64,000 bases of DNA from Nereocystis luetkeana (GCA_031213475.1 JARUPZ010000010.1:3127970-3191969); one strand, 5' to 3'; positions 11,367-21,834 are shown, counted from the stretch's first letter. A program made the numbers and translations. Notes: generated from the sequence alone by a model not told the origin.

Positions 11367-11470
11367 TTTTGGGGGCCATAGTAAATAGGACCAAATATTG
11401 TTAGTAAAAATAAGCAAATATGTAGGTTTTTGTGTGTGCCGTAGATCCTATTTACTATGGTCCCCCGTAT
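11367..11470. mobile_element. MITE A, arm-type A1
   Basis: The left arm begins TTTTGGGGGCCATAGTAAAT; the right arm ends ACTATGGTCCCCCGTA and runs into a SINE fragment. Confidence 0.8.
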
Positions 11471-11545
11471 TAATCGTGGCTCAGATCCGGGATCACACAG
11501 CGGGCTCCTCCTCCCCCCTCCCTACCACGTTTTTTTTTTTTTAAA
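11471..11545 (-). mobile_element. SINE S1 fragment
   Basis: GGCTCAGATCCGGGATCACA then AGCGGGCTCCTCC matches the reverse of the S1 3' region. It is sandwiched between two A copies. Confidence 0.65.
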
Positions 11546-11547
11546 TC

Positions 11548-11654
11548 GCGGGGGGGCATACGTAGTAATCAGGACCCATCGTACACACAAAATCCTATAT
11601 ATTACAGTATTTTTATGGAGCATATTTGGTCCTGATTACTGTGTTCCCCCGTAA
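11548..11654. mobile_element. MITE A, arm-type A3
   Basis: It has TAGTAATCAGGACC on the left and GGTCCTGATTACT on the right, so both arms carry the A3 variant. Confidence 0.8.
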
Positions 11655-11659
11655 ATAGC

Positions 11660-11885
11660 TCATGTTGCCGGATGGGACCCTGTATATAACCTGCGCAGTC
11701 TACAGCATGATTCCGGGGGGGGGGGTCTGCTCTTCGCAGATCCTGCACAAAAAACTCTCAAAACGCCAGGTGAGGACATAATGATCTGCAGGAGATGATC
11801 TATCCGTAGATTATATATCCGTAGATTATCTATCTGTAGAGTATCTATCTGTAGATGATTTTTCTATCCGAGGTGTGGATCCCTC
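11660..11885. mobile_element. family F element, diverged
   Basis: F core (CTCATGTTGCCGGATGGGA, then AGATCCTGCACAAAA and CGCCAGGTGAGG) followed by TCTGTAGATGAT-type repeats and GAGGTGTGGA. Confidence 0.5.
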
Positions 11886-11984
11886 ATACCCCTTCGGGAG
11901 TTCGTACTGTACAAAACGGCGCACACAGGCCACACGAAACCGCCGACGCGGTACGATGGGGGTGTACTGTAGTAGCAGCAGCAG

Positions 11985-12075
11985 GACTTTTTTCTTCCAG
12001 ATTATTTTCTGATTGACCGGGGGGTCCTTAACCCAAATATCGTTGGAATACCCTGTGAGTTTTCATTGTACAGCC
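11985..12075 (+). mobile_element. family E fragment
   Basis: CTGATTGACCGGGGGGTCCT then CCAAATATCGTTGGAATACC matches the interior of the E copy at 17244. Confidence 0.5.
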
Positions 12076-12311
12076 TTTTTCGGGTATGCTTATGATTGAC
12101 AGGCTTTTGGAAAATTCATCGGGTTGCGCCTTAAGCTTCGACTATTAATACTGACATTTTTAGATGCTGCTGGGATATATATCTCCTCCAGCGAGAACCT
12201 TCAGAAACAAGAAAAAGGGTCACCCCTATCTAAACATGCCTCTGCCCGGGCTACGGTGCGGGATCGACTACAAGAAGCGTGTGTGCACGAGGAAGCCTTA
12301 GGACCTTCCCA

Positions 12312-12702
12312 CACCTAGGACAGATCATCTACAGATCATCGACAGATCATCGATATAGCATCTATATATCATCTACATCATGTACAGATCATGTACAGAT
12401 CATCGATATATCATCTATAGATCATCTACAGACCATCTACAGATCGTCTACGAATCATTTACAGATGATTCCCACTTGATGACCTAGATATTTCAAGGCC
12501 TATCTGTTCCCGACCTTGCATGGTCTAGCTCATGCTGGTGGGTGGGATCCGTGTAAAATATGCATCGTGCTCCACAGTAGCATACGTTTGCCGGGTAGGA
12601 TCCGTACTGTACACAGATTCTGCACTCAAGCTCACTACGGCAGGAGAGGAACTAGATGATCTATCTGCAGATAGATAGGTCATGATCTGTCCATGGTGTG
12701 GA
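12312..12702. mobile_element. family F element, near full
   Basis: Left end GGACAGATCATCTACAGATC, a TCTACAGATCATC array, core GGGTGGGATCCGTGTAAAAT, and right end TAGGTCATGATCTGTCC, an inverted match to the left end. Confidence 0.7.
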
Positions 12703-12835
12703 ATCTTGTTGTGACACCATCCTTTTCAACAACCTTAAGCGCAATAAGCTGTTGCGTAGCTGGTACCCGGTAAGGTTTGGTGGTAGCCAGCGCTCGCCGC
12801 CGCTGGTCACGTTTTTCTTCTACCAAATTTCGCGA

Positions 12836-12923
12836 GCGCCCTCCAAAAAATCGAGCCTTGTGCTCTTATTCGTTCGTGTCCTGGTTATAGTGGGCCTGCG
12901 CTTGTGTGCTGGAATGCACCAGG
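12836..12923 (+). CDS. weak exon-like hydrophobic island
   Basis: After a pyrimidine-rich tract (GTTTTTCTTCTACC) and an AG comes KKSSLVLLFVRVLVIVGLRL then CAGMHQ and a donor GTATGC. It would encode one membrane span. It sits inside an intron of the minus-strand gene on the other strand, and third-position bias is modest, so it may be chance. Confidence 0.18.
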
Positions 12924-13017
12924 TATGCATGCAGTGCAGGGCTGCCTCCGACACGCCTACAGCCTCAGTCTGCCGGCATTACAGCTTGTGGTGTGCTGAT
13001 TTTTAAGACCATCAGGC

Positions 13018-13116
13018 TTAACCCTTGGTAGAACCGCAGCCCCGTTTTGGGGGCAAACCACTCAAATTTCAACTTGTTTTGTCCCCAAAACGGCACTGCG
13101 GTTCTAAAAGGGTTAA
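13018..13116. mobile_element. MITE B
   Basis: TTAACCCTTGGTAGAACCGC to GCGGTTCTAAAAGGGTTAA, with TTAA on both sides. Confidence 0.9.
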
Positions 13117-13323
13117 GGCCGTGGTAGAGATACAATGGCCACAGGCAAATCGGCTCGTCACGAGAAGAACAAAAAAAAAACGCTGGCGTTGGTGACACCA
13201 ACAGGGTCCTTCTTTTTCAGTCGCAGAACAGAAAACCGAGTTAGAGATTAAGGCCGCGTGTTTTCGGGCTTGCCATGCGGTCGGTGGCCCAAAACATGGT
13301 TCACCACGACACCGCTGTCGTAG

Positions 13324-13341
13324 GGTAGTAGTAGTAGTAGC

Positions 13342-13373
<32 letters not shown>

Positions 13374-13470
13374 CAGTAGTAGCAGTAGTAGTAGTAGTAG
13401 TAGTAGTAGCAGTAGTAGCAGTAGTAGTAGTAGTAGTAGTAGCAGTAGTAGTAGTAGTAGTAGTAGTAGC

Positions 13471-13508
<38 letters not shown>

Positions 13509-13509
13509 C

Positions 13510-13546
<37 letters not shown>

Positions 13547-13643
13547 ACAGTAGTAGCAGTAGTAGTAGTAGTAGTAGTAGTAGCAGCAGTAGCAGTAGTA
13601 GTAGTAGTAGTAGCAGTAGTAGTAGGTAGTAGTAGTAGTAGCG

Positions 13644-13683
<40 letters not shown>

Positions 13684-13735
13684 CAGTAGTAGTAGTAGTA
13701 GTAGTAGTAGCAGTAGTAGCAGTGTTGATAGTAGT
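13324..13735. repeat. GTA/GCA trinucleotide array
   Basis: About 410 bp of GTA with scattered GCA units. The long Tyr, Leu and Thr frames here are artefacts of the repeat. Confidence 0.98.
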
Positions 13736-13989
13736 AGTAAGTCGTGTGCCACCGCGACGCCACCATTCACTCACAGCTTCTGAAAAACTTTAACACCACA
13801 CGGATGACATCGCAGCTTTTAGTCAGTCGCTATTCCACGCTCGAGTTACAGAAGAGGGGGTTGATGGGCACCGCCAGGGTCTACGCCCGCGCACCACCGC
13901 AAGGGAGCGAGCGGGCAGCATAGCGGCAAGGAAGCCTCTTTCCTGAGAGGCTCGCAGGGGGTCTGGGCCGCCGATTCATCGGGAGAAGT

Positions 13990-14100
13990 AAACGCAATTG
14001 TTATGTCACTCTGTCCGGAAATGCAAGGGAACCTTTGGCGCTGAAATAGACCTATCGAAGGGCACTTACATCTGCGGACGGAATGGCACATACCGAGGAG
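13990..14100. repeat. family G-like hairpin repeat
   Basis: CACTCTGTCCGGAAATGCAA on the left and CTGCGGACGGAATGGC on the right are partial inverted matches. Confidence 0.4.
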
Positions 14101-14711
14101 GTGCCAATCTGGATCGAAAAACGTGCAGACCGTTTAAATCTCCATACTTATCCCCCAACGGTCCTCGTGTATCCGACCAAGTCTGGACGGAGATGAAGGC
14201 AGGGACGGTGTGGTTTGCAAGTCTTCATACATGTACAGATCCCAACGGTCCTCCTACTTTCTCAAGATAGCGTTACTGTTCCGCTTACCATCTGACAATG
14301 TGTAGCGCTTTACTCCCGTCGAGGTTCAACCTCCAGCTTAGGGACCACCAGGAAACGAGAAGGAGCAGGGGGGGGGGGGGGGGGGCAAACCCACACCGAT
14401 GGCGTGGGGATGGGGCTTGGATGCGGCTTGGGGTTTAAGAATAGAACGTAAAGAGCACAGATTGAGAGGGAGGAGGGAGCAAGGACAATAAATGGAGTAC
14501 ATATCGCAGACAAAGCACACCGGGAAGTAAACATAGAAGGTGGCTAGACCTCGTGCACAGGTTTCCTTTGTTTTCGAGGCTTTCTTCTTTCAGGAATGGT
14601 TACAGTGGTCAACGTGGAAGCTCACGCTGCCCATTGTAGGATGGCAAGCGTTACAATATTTATAATCATACCAACCACACACAACAGGGTAACTACAAGT
14701 ATAACCCAATG

Positions 14712-14822
14712 GCTAAAACCCCTCAGAGAACTGCGGGCCCGTTTTGGGGGCAAACCACTCAAATTCCAAGTGATTTGCCCCCAATTGTCCCCAAAACGGG
14801 ACTGCAGTCCTAAAGGGTTATT
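14712..14822. mobile_element. MITE B, long-loop form
   Basis: The right half has the extra segment TTGCCCCCAATTGTCCCC, a form also seen at 28691, 54298 and 56662. Confidence 0.8.
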
Positions 14823-15567
14823 TAAAACATGGGAAATGCTCGTATCGATTCCGACCTGAGCACTTGACAAAATTATGCCAATTATGCAGTTCCTTATACC
14901 TTTAGTATGAATGGCTCTTGCTCTCCTGGCTCCTTACCGTCCTCACGTGTTCGTCTACAGCGGGACCTGGTACTTGAGTATATTCAGACCGACTTGCCAA
15001 TTTTCAGGGCTCGCCTAAAACAGACCAACCTGAAACCGAAATGTAGGGACAGTAGTTTCGCTTATAAATATTCAATCTTAACCGTCCTTATATTTATGGG
15101 TCAGAGTGGTAGAAATGTACGTAGGGCATGCCTCATGAGGGTGCGCCCTTGCTTTTGAGCGAGGTGAAGCCGGATGTCCTCCTGCAGAAAGCCGCGCCGA
15201 CCCGACCCCGACCAACAACTTCTTTTTCATTTTTTTTGGGGGGGGTGTTGTTGTTGCAGTGTCTTTCATCCACCAGCGGCAAACAGAGAGAGACATCAGT
15301 ACTCGTGCACAAATAGATGCCTGGTATGTTTTAATTCTTGTCATCACCCAGGTCACCTCTAACAGCACCACCCTGCCCCAAAATAAAGGAACACATAAAT
15401 ATCTCATTCCCACCGTTTCTTTCGTGCTTCGGGTCAGATTGTCAGAGTGACTGGTCGGTCGTTGTTGGCGACGACAGTTACAAATAAATAAATAAAATAA
15501 TTCAAAGCGCGAGTTCCTACTTACGAAATAAAGCCCCTTGGGAACCCCCCCCCGAGATAGACAACTT

Positions 15568-15662
15568 CACCCCTTCAGCACCGCAGTCCCGTTTTGGGGA
15601 CAAACCCGTCAAATTTCAAGTAGTTTGCCCCCAAAACGGGACTGCGGTTCTGAAGGGGTAAA
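15568..15662. mobile_element. MITE B
   Basis: Arms CACCCCTTCAGCACCGCAG and CTGCGGTTCTGAAGGGGT. Confidence 0.85.
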
Positions 15663-16002
15663 AAAAAACATACTATTATACTCGGTTCCGCAATACAAGC
15701 ATATTTTGAATGCTAACGTGATGTACAAAAAATCCTTATTATATATATGCAGGGACAGAGTGGAGAAGCGTGAGCTCCCACTGGTATACTCCGCAAAAAA
15801 CGTCACCATTTTGTGCACGTGCTGTACGAGACTCCTCGCACTGTGTCCCGGAAACCAATCCGTGCATGATGCGTCGATCCCCCAACCGCGCAGAGGGTGG
15901 TCGCTGGTCGCTGCCGCAAACCGTTCTTTTAATTTTTTTTTTGTCCCCGTTTGTCTCGTCAAGTTTTCCTCTCCTCCTGGCTCGCATCAGCATTTTAAGC
16001 AG

Positions 16003-16112
16003 TTAATCCTTTTGGGGCTTCGCGGTCCCGTTTGTGAGACAAAACTGCTCAAATAATGTTTTACTGGTTTGACCACGAAAAAGCGGGACTGACTGCAGCT
16101 TTTACCCTATTG
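16003..16112. mobile_element. MITE B, diverged
   Basis: AATCCTTTTGGGGCTTCGCG and CAGCTTTTACCC ends; the centre has drifted. Confidence 0.55.
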
Positions 16113-16299
16113 TAGAAGGGTCGACAGCGAGAGCTACGAGTAGCTACCCCTTGTCTTTCACCAAATTTCAGAGTTTAGGACTGCATCCCCACGATCTACT
16201 GCTGCTGCTGCTGCTGCTGCCGCTGTGAGTTCGCATGCCGTTATGAGATGGCGCGCGAGGACCCCCGTAAGATGGCGCGTCTCCAACCCAGGAAGGACA

Positions 16300-16450
16300 T
16301 GCCCCATGGATCGTACTGGCTATGCGGCTCCCACTCGGCGAAGCAGGTTGAGGTAGATCATACAGATCATACAGACCAGGAATATGCCTATCCATCTGTG
16401 TGCCTTGTTGAAGAGACTTGATCGTGAAGCGGGGATCGACGATCGGTCCC
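16300..16450 (-). mobile_element. family F remnant
   Basis: GTAGATCATACAGATCATAC and TTGATCGTGAAGCGGGGATC resemble the F left half in reverse. Confidence 0.3.
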
Positions 16451-16489
16451 CAGCGTTGAGATGCTCACCAGCGCTATTGACCCTTCAAT

Positions 16490-16601
16490 TACGGGGTACC
16501 ATAGTAAATAGGACCGAATATTGTTAGTAAAAATAGGTAAATGTATACCAGTAGGTTGTTGTGTGCACCATAAGTCCTATTTGCTATGCCCCCCCGTAAC
16601 A
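16490..16601. mobile_element. MITE A, arm-type A1
   Basis: TTACGGGGTACCATAGTAAA left; CCCCCCCGTAA right. The copy carries TATACCAGTAGG where most have ATGTAGG. Confidence 0.8.
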
Positions 16602-16604
16602 GGG

Positions 16605-16745
16605 CAAACTGCAGTCAGTCCCGTTTCGGTGGCAAAATCAGTCAAAGTCTCGAGTGTTTTCCCCCCCAAAACGTTTTGGAGACAAACCACCCAACTTCCA
16701 AGTAACGTATCCCCCAAACGGGACTGCGGTACTAAAAGGGTGACT
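16605..16745. mobile_element. MITE B, rearranged
   Basis: Two left-arm-like parts (AGTCAGTCCCGTTTCGG and ACGTTTTGGAGACAAACC) precede one right arm, as if one B copy recombined with another. Confidence 0.6.
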
Positions 16746-17243
16746 ATTAATAATACCCTTATCCACGCGTACATAATGTTGCGTGCCCATCGGGTAGACG
16801 TGTGTATGATATCTCTTCAACTTTGTCGGCCTTTTTTTTCTGAGGGCACGGTCAGCGACGCGGCCATCGTTTTACGCGCGAGGTCCCGAGAACCCCAGAG
16901 GATTGAAAGAGACCGCACCAGCATATATATATATATATACCTCGTACCTGGTGCGTATTTTGAATTTTGAACCACTCTTCAGAAAAAGGCGAGCGATTTT
17001 CCACGGCGTGACCGACGTTGCCGGTTTGCACGCATGGCTCCGACAACCCCAGAGGGTTGGGAAGAGGTCGCACCAGCACACGCCTTCTATAAACAATCGT
17101 CAGAAAAAAGGCAAGTTTTTTTTTTTTTTTTTTGCACGCATGGCCAACGTCACCAGGCAGCCGACAAAACTGAGTACCAACCACTCCGTCCGACGGACTC
17201 ACAGAGGACGCACACCTTCGCAACAATTTTAGACAAAAAAAAA

Positions 17244-17492
17244 CCGCGTTCTGTACGATAGAGGTAGCACACTTCCGCTGAAATGTTGTCTGAATGACCG
17301 GGGCTCCTTGCCCCAAAATCGTCGGAATGTCAATCTTGTTCCGAAAAACGAAGTGATTGTACACTTGGACAATGGAAGCATTCATCAAGATGCAATTTGA
17401 TTTTTGCTAAAGTCAGTTTTCGGATAAGGTATGAAGCTCTTCAAGCAAGGAGCCTCAGAAAATCTAGGGTGAACAACTATCGTAGAGCGCCT
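17244..17492 (+). mobile_element. family E element
   Basis: It runs from GCGTTCTGTACGATAGAGGT to AACTATCGTAGAGCGC; the ends are inverted. The interior includes AGGAGCCTCAGAAAATCTAG. Other copies are 52394 (reverse) and 58266. Confidence 0.75.
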
Positions 17493-17499
17493 CAGAAGG

Positions 17500-18005
17500 C
17501 CTGCTTGGGGGCGTGGCGTAAGACTTTAAACAACCATAGCAGAGCACAAGCATACATGCTTGCGTGGCGGCAAAGGTACGCATGATACATCTTGCGTGCG
17601 CGGCTCCGAAAAGCGAGGGGCAGCACCGACCACCCCCAGGTTTTTTGCGGAGAGGGGGGGGCGTTGTTCGGCCTCTTAACATGCGCAAGCCTCCGTTCTG
17701 TAGACACTCGGGGATCATATTCATCGTGCGCGGCTCTGTGCGCGCCCACAATCGTCTAGACCACGACGGAACATGCAACAAAAAAGCAGTACAGTAGTGG
17801 CGAGCTGAGCACAGGACAGCTATTTATCGATAAGAAAATGATAACTACCATGGTATTTATTACGAGAGTGGCAGAACGCGAATGGCGAGAGAAGTAAGAA
17901 ATTTCCAGGGCAAATATATCCAAAGCTACCTTAGTACTGCGACCATTCCCAAACAGGAAACCCAACCTTGGCGAGCATGACAGTATATAGAACCCACGTT
18001 TTCTC
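17500..18005. other. no recognised feature
   Basis: Some local GC-rich stretches, but no splice-bounded frame or repeat copy that I can support. Confidence 0.35.
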
Positions 18006-18007
18006 TC

Positions 18008-18245
18008 TTTCATAGAATGTGTATGTCGTGCCTGTCGTACCCAGTACGATGACATGTCATTGCTTTGTCTGCTCTGCTTGCTGCGTAACTATGTAGGATC
18101 TCTGATGTGGCGGAGTTTTGTGACCACAGAGAGGGCTTGTATCCGTCCAGGATTGAAGAATCGGCGCGGAGACTGGTTGTGCTGGATGTCGACGGGTAGG
18201 AAAGAACGGTTTAATGTGAAGAACACAGACATACACACCCCACCC
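18008..18245 (+). repeat. family H repeat, near full length
   Basis: GGCGGAGTTTTGTGACCACA, then AGGATTGAAGAATCGGCGC, then GTGCTGGATGTCGACGGGT, ending with ACACAGACATACACACC. This orientation places a weak A-box-like TGGCGGAGTTTT first, so Pol III origin is possible but unproven. Confidence 0.65.
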
Positions 18246-18301
18246 AAAACACAGGTATCCCCCTATAATATATTTACTCGCCACATTTGGTTCTGCTTAC
18301 A

Positions 18302-18413
18302 TTGTGGGGGCCCATAGTAAATAGGACCAAATATTGTTAGTAAAAATTGGTAAATATAAGGTATTTGTCTAAACCCTCCTGGTAGGTCTGTTATACTAGA
18401 GTCCCCCGTAATA
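18302..18413. mobile_element. MITE A, arm-type A1
   Basis: CCCATAGTAAATAGGACC left; GAGTCCCCCGTAA right. The right arm contains CCTCCTGGTAGG, close to the micro-insert motif. Confidence 0.75.
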
Positions 18414-18481
18414 CCTGTGTTCCATATCACAAGGGTCATGGCAATCAGAATCCACGATTCCCCTACGTCGTATTCGTAATA

Positions 18482-18827
18482 TTACGGGGGACCATATTAA
18501 ATAGGACCTACGTTATACACAAAAACTGTATATTTCGCTATTTTTACTAACAATATTTGGTCCTATTTAGATCCTTTCTTATCGGAGAGCGTTTTTCCCA
18601 TAATTTCCAAAGTTTGGAAATAATTGGAGGTATGTATCAATATACGGAGGCGTTCTGTCACTATTCGTGAAATTCCCCAAAACCAAAAATATCAAGTTCG
18701 TTAACTTTCCAATATTGGGGGAAAAAAACAGGAAAATATGGAAAATTTGAAAACTTGCGCGAAAAAAATGTCGAAATTTTGTGGAAGAAAGCTCTCCGAT
18801 AAGAATGACCCTTACTACGGTCCCCCG
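18482..18827. mobile_element. MITE A split by a family D hairpin
   Basis: The A copy is continuous from TTACGGGGGACCATATTAAA to GGTCCTATTTA, then resumes as CTACGGTCCCCCG after the D insert. Confidence 0.85.
18570..18812. mobile_element. family D hairpin nested in MITE A
   Basis: Ends CTTATCGGAGAGCGTTTTT and AAGCTCTCCGATAAG are inverted; the flanks give a TA duplication. The interior is T/A-rich with AATTTCCAAAGTTTGGAAAT. Confidence 0.8.
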
Positions 18828-19177
18828 AAACATGTTCACACAACCAAGTTGGTTCTGAAAAAATGTATACCTACAGATAGTAGATACATGTGTCTTACAC
18901 AGCATGGCCGCCCTTTGTTCCAGCGTGCCTGAGTAAGCGGCGAGGAAGAAGGCTCGATACCACACGGTTCGTATTTGTACTATTAATACGCACCATGATA
19001 CAGCAGTAGGTGCGCCGTACAAGGTACCCGGTACCAGTTCCCACTGCGTAGGTACGTACACGTCGGCGGTTATTCGCAGTTGGGAGTCCGACGTGCTGCA
19101 AGTTTAGAAGGTGGAATGCCGCCAGCTTGTTGTGTCTAAAGTCGAGCAATGCCGCCAGCTTGTGTCTTAAGTCTCAC

Positions 19178-19259
19178 CTTTTGGTGGTCAAACCGGGTGA
19201 TGTTCATCTGGCCGAGGTGGTGTATCTTCACCATCGACAGCTTCCCTCGATGCAAACCC
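19178..19259 (-). CDS. internal exon of the same gene
   Basis: An 82-bp island reads GLHRGKLSMVKIHHLGQM and then NITRFDHQK. Acceptor CGCAG lies before it and a strong donor GTGAGA directly after CAAAAG. About 18 of 21 third positions in the core are G or C. The exon begins with one base that completes the Arg codon left open by exon 20352-20246 and ends in phase 0, matching the phase-0 start of the 10830 exon. This phase agreement is the main evidence that the islands belong to one gene. The domain is not recognised. Just inside the intron, a unit of about 30 bp containing AAGCTGGCGGCATT is present twice in tandem. Confidence 0.5.
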
Positions 19260-19391
19260 CTGCGATTTGGCGCATTTTGTTTGGGTTCACCGGAGTTGAA
19301 TCAGGTTGGGGCGGGAGGAACCATGGTGGGGTGACTACTCGTACTCGCGCTCGGATCTCTACACTCGACTTCGCACATGCTTCGTTCGCAG

Positions 19392-19493
19392 TACTGGTAC
19401 AAAGCTTACTCCGAGTTGTTGTACAACACCAAGTCGTCCAATGAAGAAGATCTGATGCAGCAGTATGATATGTTTTTGATCGAGTCGGATCCG
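19392..19493 (+). CDS. possible exon on the strand opposite the long gene
   Basis: A 34-codon phase-0 island reads YWYKAYSELLYNTKSSNEED then LMQQYDMFLIESDP, bounded by acceptor TTCGCAG and donor GTACGAG. Third positions favour G/C (about 23 of 34). The reverse frame is open but hydrophobic and G/C-poor at third positions. It lies in the intron between the 20352 and 19259 minus-strand exons, so either a gene is nested on the opposite strand or one of the two calls is wrong. Function unknown. Confidence 0.3.
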
Positions 19494-19934
19494 GTACGAG
19501 CGCTAGTTAGTGCTGTACGACGAGCACGTTATGGCGTGTCCTTTTTGCGGACGTTCTGTATGTATGTGCCGCCGCTTGTATGTGTGTATGCGCGACGGAC
19601 GATCAATCGACGTTCTTTGTTGCTTCACTTCTTCCCGAAAGCGCTGCCCGCCTCGCAAGATCCATTCAAAACCACATCGCCGGGAGCGAAAAGCAGCAGC
19701 AGGATATCCCGTTGCCTTCTCGACTCAAACACCTACGCCGAGTCGAAATCTCATAAAACTATACCTGGTACATAATCTTCGATTAACAGCAGATCGATTT
19801 ATAGAACGCACCATACAACAAGTCAAGTCGGGCCGACGTCGTCCAGACCCCATCATCAACTCGACAGTAGCAGCACACGTTCAGCCGCAGGCCCCCCAAA
19901 ACTCCCCGTCACTACCCGTACGATGAATAACTCT

Positions 19935-20031
19935 GAACCCTTTTAGAGCCGCAGTCCCGTTTTGGAGACAAAACAGTCAAGTTTCAAAGTAGTTTGTCCC
20001 CATAACGGGACTGCGGTTCTAAAGGGGTTAA
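19935..20031. mobile_element. MITE B
   Basis: AACCCTTTTAGAGCCGCAG to TGCGGTTCTAAAGGGGTTAA; in an intron of the minus-strand gene. Confidence 0.9.
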
Positions 20032-20245
20032 AATACAACTTGCCTTCTACCTTCACGCAGGCATTTCAGGAAGCAGAACCAGTACGGCCAGATCGCGAAG
20101 AGCCAACACAAAACTTGATCCCGTAACATGTGCAACACTGCTGGATTTTGCTGTGAAACACGCAGAACAGAATAACGACTGCGGCGAACGACGCACTGCT
20201 GTAAATGCGACGTAACATCTTGTCGTGCATGTGAGGCACAACAAC

Positions 20246-20352
20246 CTTCCGTTCCAGTCCTTCAAGTTCGTCATGAGACACTCCCGGTACTGCTCCAAGG
20301 GCTCTCGGCAGCCCCTCAAGAACATCCCGGGGTCGACGAGGTCCGGATCCAT
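20246..20352 (-). CDS. first coding exon of a long-intron gene, function unknown
   Basis: The exon starts at ATG 20352 and reads MDPDLVDPGMFLRGCREPLE and onward to a DWNGR end, then splices at a GT donor (GGAAG then GTTGTT). An in-frame TAG lies 12 nt before the ATG, which supports this as the start rather than an internal Met. Codons are strongly G/C-ending, unlike the other frames. It ends with two extra bases, which fit the single leading base of the exon at 19259-19178. The family is not recognised. A CX9C spacing (GCREPLEQYREC) is present, but only one is seen, so I do not call a CHCH domain. Splice sites are inferred by eye. Confidence 0.5.
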
Positions 20353-20364
20353 ATCGGCGCAGCG

Positions 20365-20900
20365 CTATCGCTGGCGCGGGGCGATCCAGAAGGACCCCTG
20401 GGAACTTGAGAGCGGCGGGCACCGGTGCAGTGGCTTACGTAACTTCTTCTACCTGTGGCGTGGCGCGTGGCGTACGTATGGGATCTCGGGTTCCTCCGCT
20501 TTTTGTAACTGTAGGCCCAATCCCCTAGAAAAAAATATTTACAGGTATTCTCCTTGAAACCTCTTTGCTCGCGCTTTTAATTTTGTGTTGTTTGCTGGTT
20601 CAGCTTCTGCTGCTGCTACTGCTGCGGCTGCTATCCTGCTGCTGCGCTTGCCGTCGCGTTCCCACTCCCGCACCGCTCGCTCCGTCCCGCGGCCAGGTCG
20701 TTCCTTGGGCGATATTCTATGATTGTGTAGAGTTCTCGGCCGTGCTGGATACCACCGCGTGCTCGAGACTCGAGAGGAGACAGCAGGCGCACAGGGAGGG
20801 AGGAGCGAAAAAAAGGAGGAGAAATAAATACGCTGGAGAGGTCAAAGCTTCTTATTATTTCGCATATAACTGTGATTTGGGGGGTTCGCGAGGAGCTGAT
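20365..20900. promoter_or_regulatory. divergent intergenic region
   Basis: This is the space between the minus-strand start (ATG 20352) and the plus-strand start (ATG 20901). It holds a CTG-rich run (20588-20650) and a GAGGAG-rich stretch near 20800-20820. I see no convincing TATA box. A shared promoter is inferred only from the head-to-head layout. Confidence 0.3.
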
Positions 20901-21008
20901 ATGAAGATTGATGGAGTATCCGCGGAGCCTTCCCAGGGGGACAACCCCTTCGCCATGGGACCGGTGGCCCTGGACATCGACTGCGACCTGGACGTGCTCG
21001 CGCACAAG
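20901..21008 (+). CDS. first coding exon of a divergent gene, function unknown
   Basis: The ATG opens a 36-codon frame, MKIDGVSAEPSQGDNPFAMG then PVALDIDCDLDVLAHK, ending in phase 0 at donor GTAGGA after CACAAG. Third positions are mostly G/C. The frame is also open upstream, so the exon may begin earlier. The protein start is acidic and contains SQGDNPF, a loop-like sequence. The family is not recognised. Confidence 0.45.
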
Positions 21009-21183
21009 GTAGGAACGGGAGGGAGTAAGACGTTGGGGATCTGGGTTGGCGTGGAGAGAAGTCGGTCTTACGTGTACGAGTACTTTAAAACGTCTTATAT
21101 GTCATCACAAAAAATCATACTGATAAATTGTTTGCACGAGTTTTTTTGAGCGATTTTTTGTATGTGGATGCTCTTGTGCGCGA

Positions 21184-21184
<1 letters not shown>

Positions 21185-21217
<33 letters not shown>

Positions 21218-21265
21218 CTGCTGCTTGCTGCTTGCTGCTTGCTGCTGCTGCTGCTGCTGCTGCTA
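21185..21265. repeat. GCT/CTGCTTG repeat
   Basis: CTG triplets interrupted by TTGCTGCTTGCTGCTTGCTG units. Confidence 0.9.
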
Positions 21266-21742
21266 CTTGTGTGGTCGCCTGAACCGCTCAGGGCAATGGG
21301 CGTAACTACTACTGCTGTATGCTGTATCACACCTGTCAGGTTATTTTCGGTCACTGCTCCAGTGTTCGGCCAAGCCGCCCGTCGCCGACCGTCTCGTCTC
21401 AGGCAGCAAGCTTTTCTTTACTTGAATATGGTGTGGCTTCTAAGAAATTGTGTGGAATGTGATGTATTAGTATTTGTTTCCTGCACGAGTACGAGTACAT
21501 ACATACGTGAAGGACAGTTTTGGTTTTCATATCGTACAACGATGAATGAAAAACAACAGCAGTCCTTTTTATCGTGATATTCGGGAGAGTCGTACTCGGA
21601 CGAGTACATATTTTCGGTATCAATATTCATAGTACGTACGTACGTATCATGAATTCGTCAGGGGACTCTTCCTCGTATACTCCGATACGAGTATAAACAC
21701 GCATGTACATACTGACTGCTGTATGTGTATATCCTGGATGAG

Positions 21743-21834
21743 GCCCCTATAAAATCCGCGATACGCGCGATCGAAGCATCACGCACAGCTTGCAAGCAAG
21801 GAGATGAGTTCGACGACATCCTCGATCTCACAGC
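21743..21834 (+). CDS. possible second exon of the divergent gene
   Basis: The reading APIKSAIRAIEASRTACKQG then DEFDDILDLTA is an acidic amphipathic stretch after GATGAG. TACTGAC about 34 bases upstream looks like a branch site. The start is phase 0, as required by the exon at 20901-21008. The donor is unclear (GTGTGT at 21835). The minus strand is also open here with similar codon use, so the strand is not certain. Confidence 0.28.

Noticed and set aside
13248-13770. Long Thr/Tyr/Leu open frames
   Set aside because: Produced entirely by the GTA repeat.
20246-20352. CX9C (CHCH) mitochondrial protein
   Set aside because: Only one CX9C pair is visible and the exon continues into a different, long gene; one spacing match is weak.
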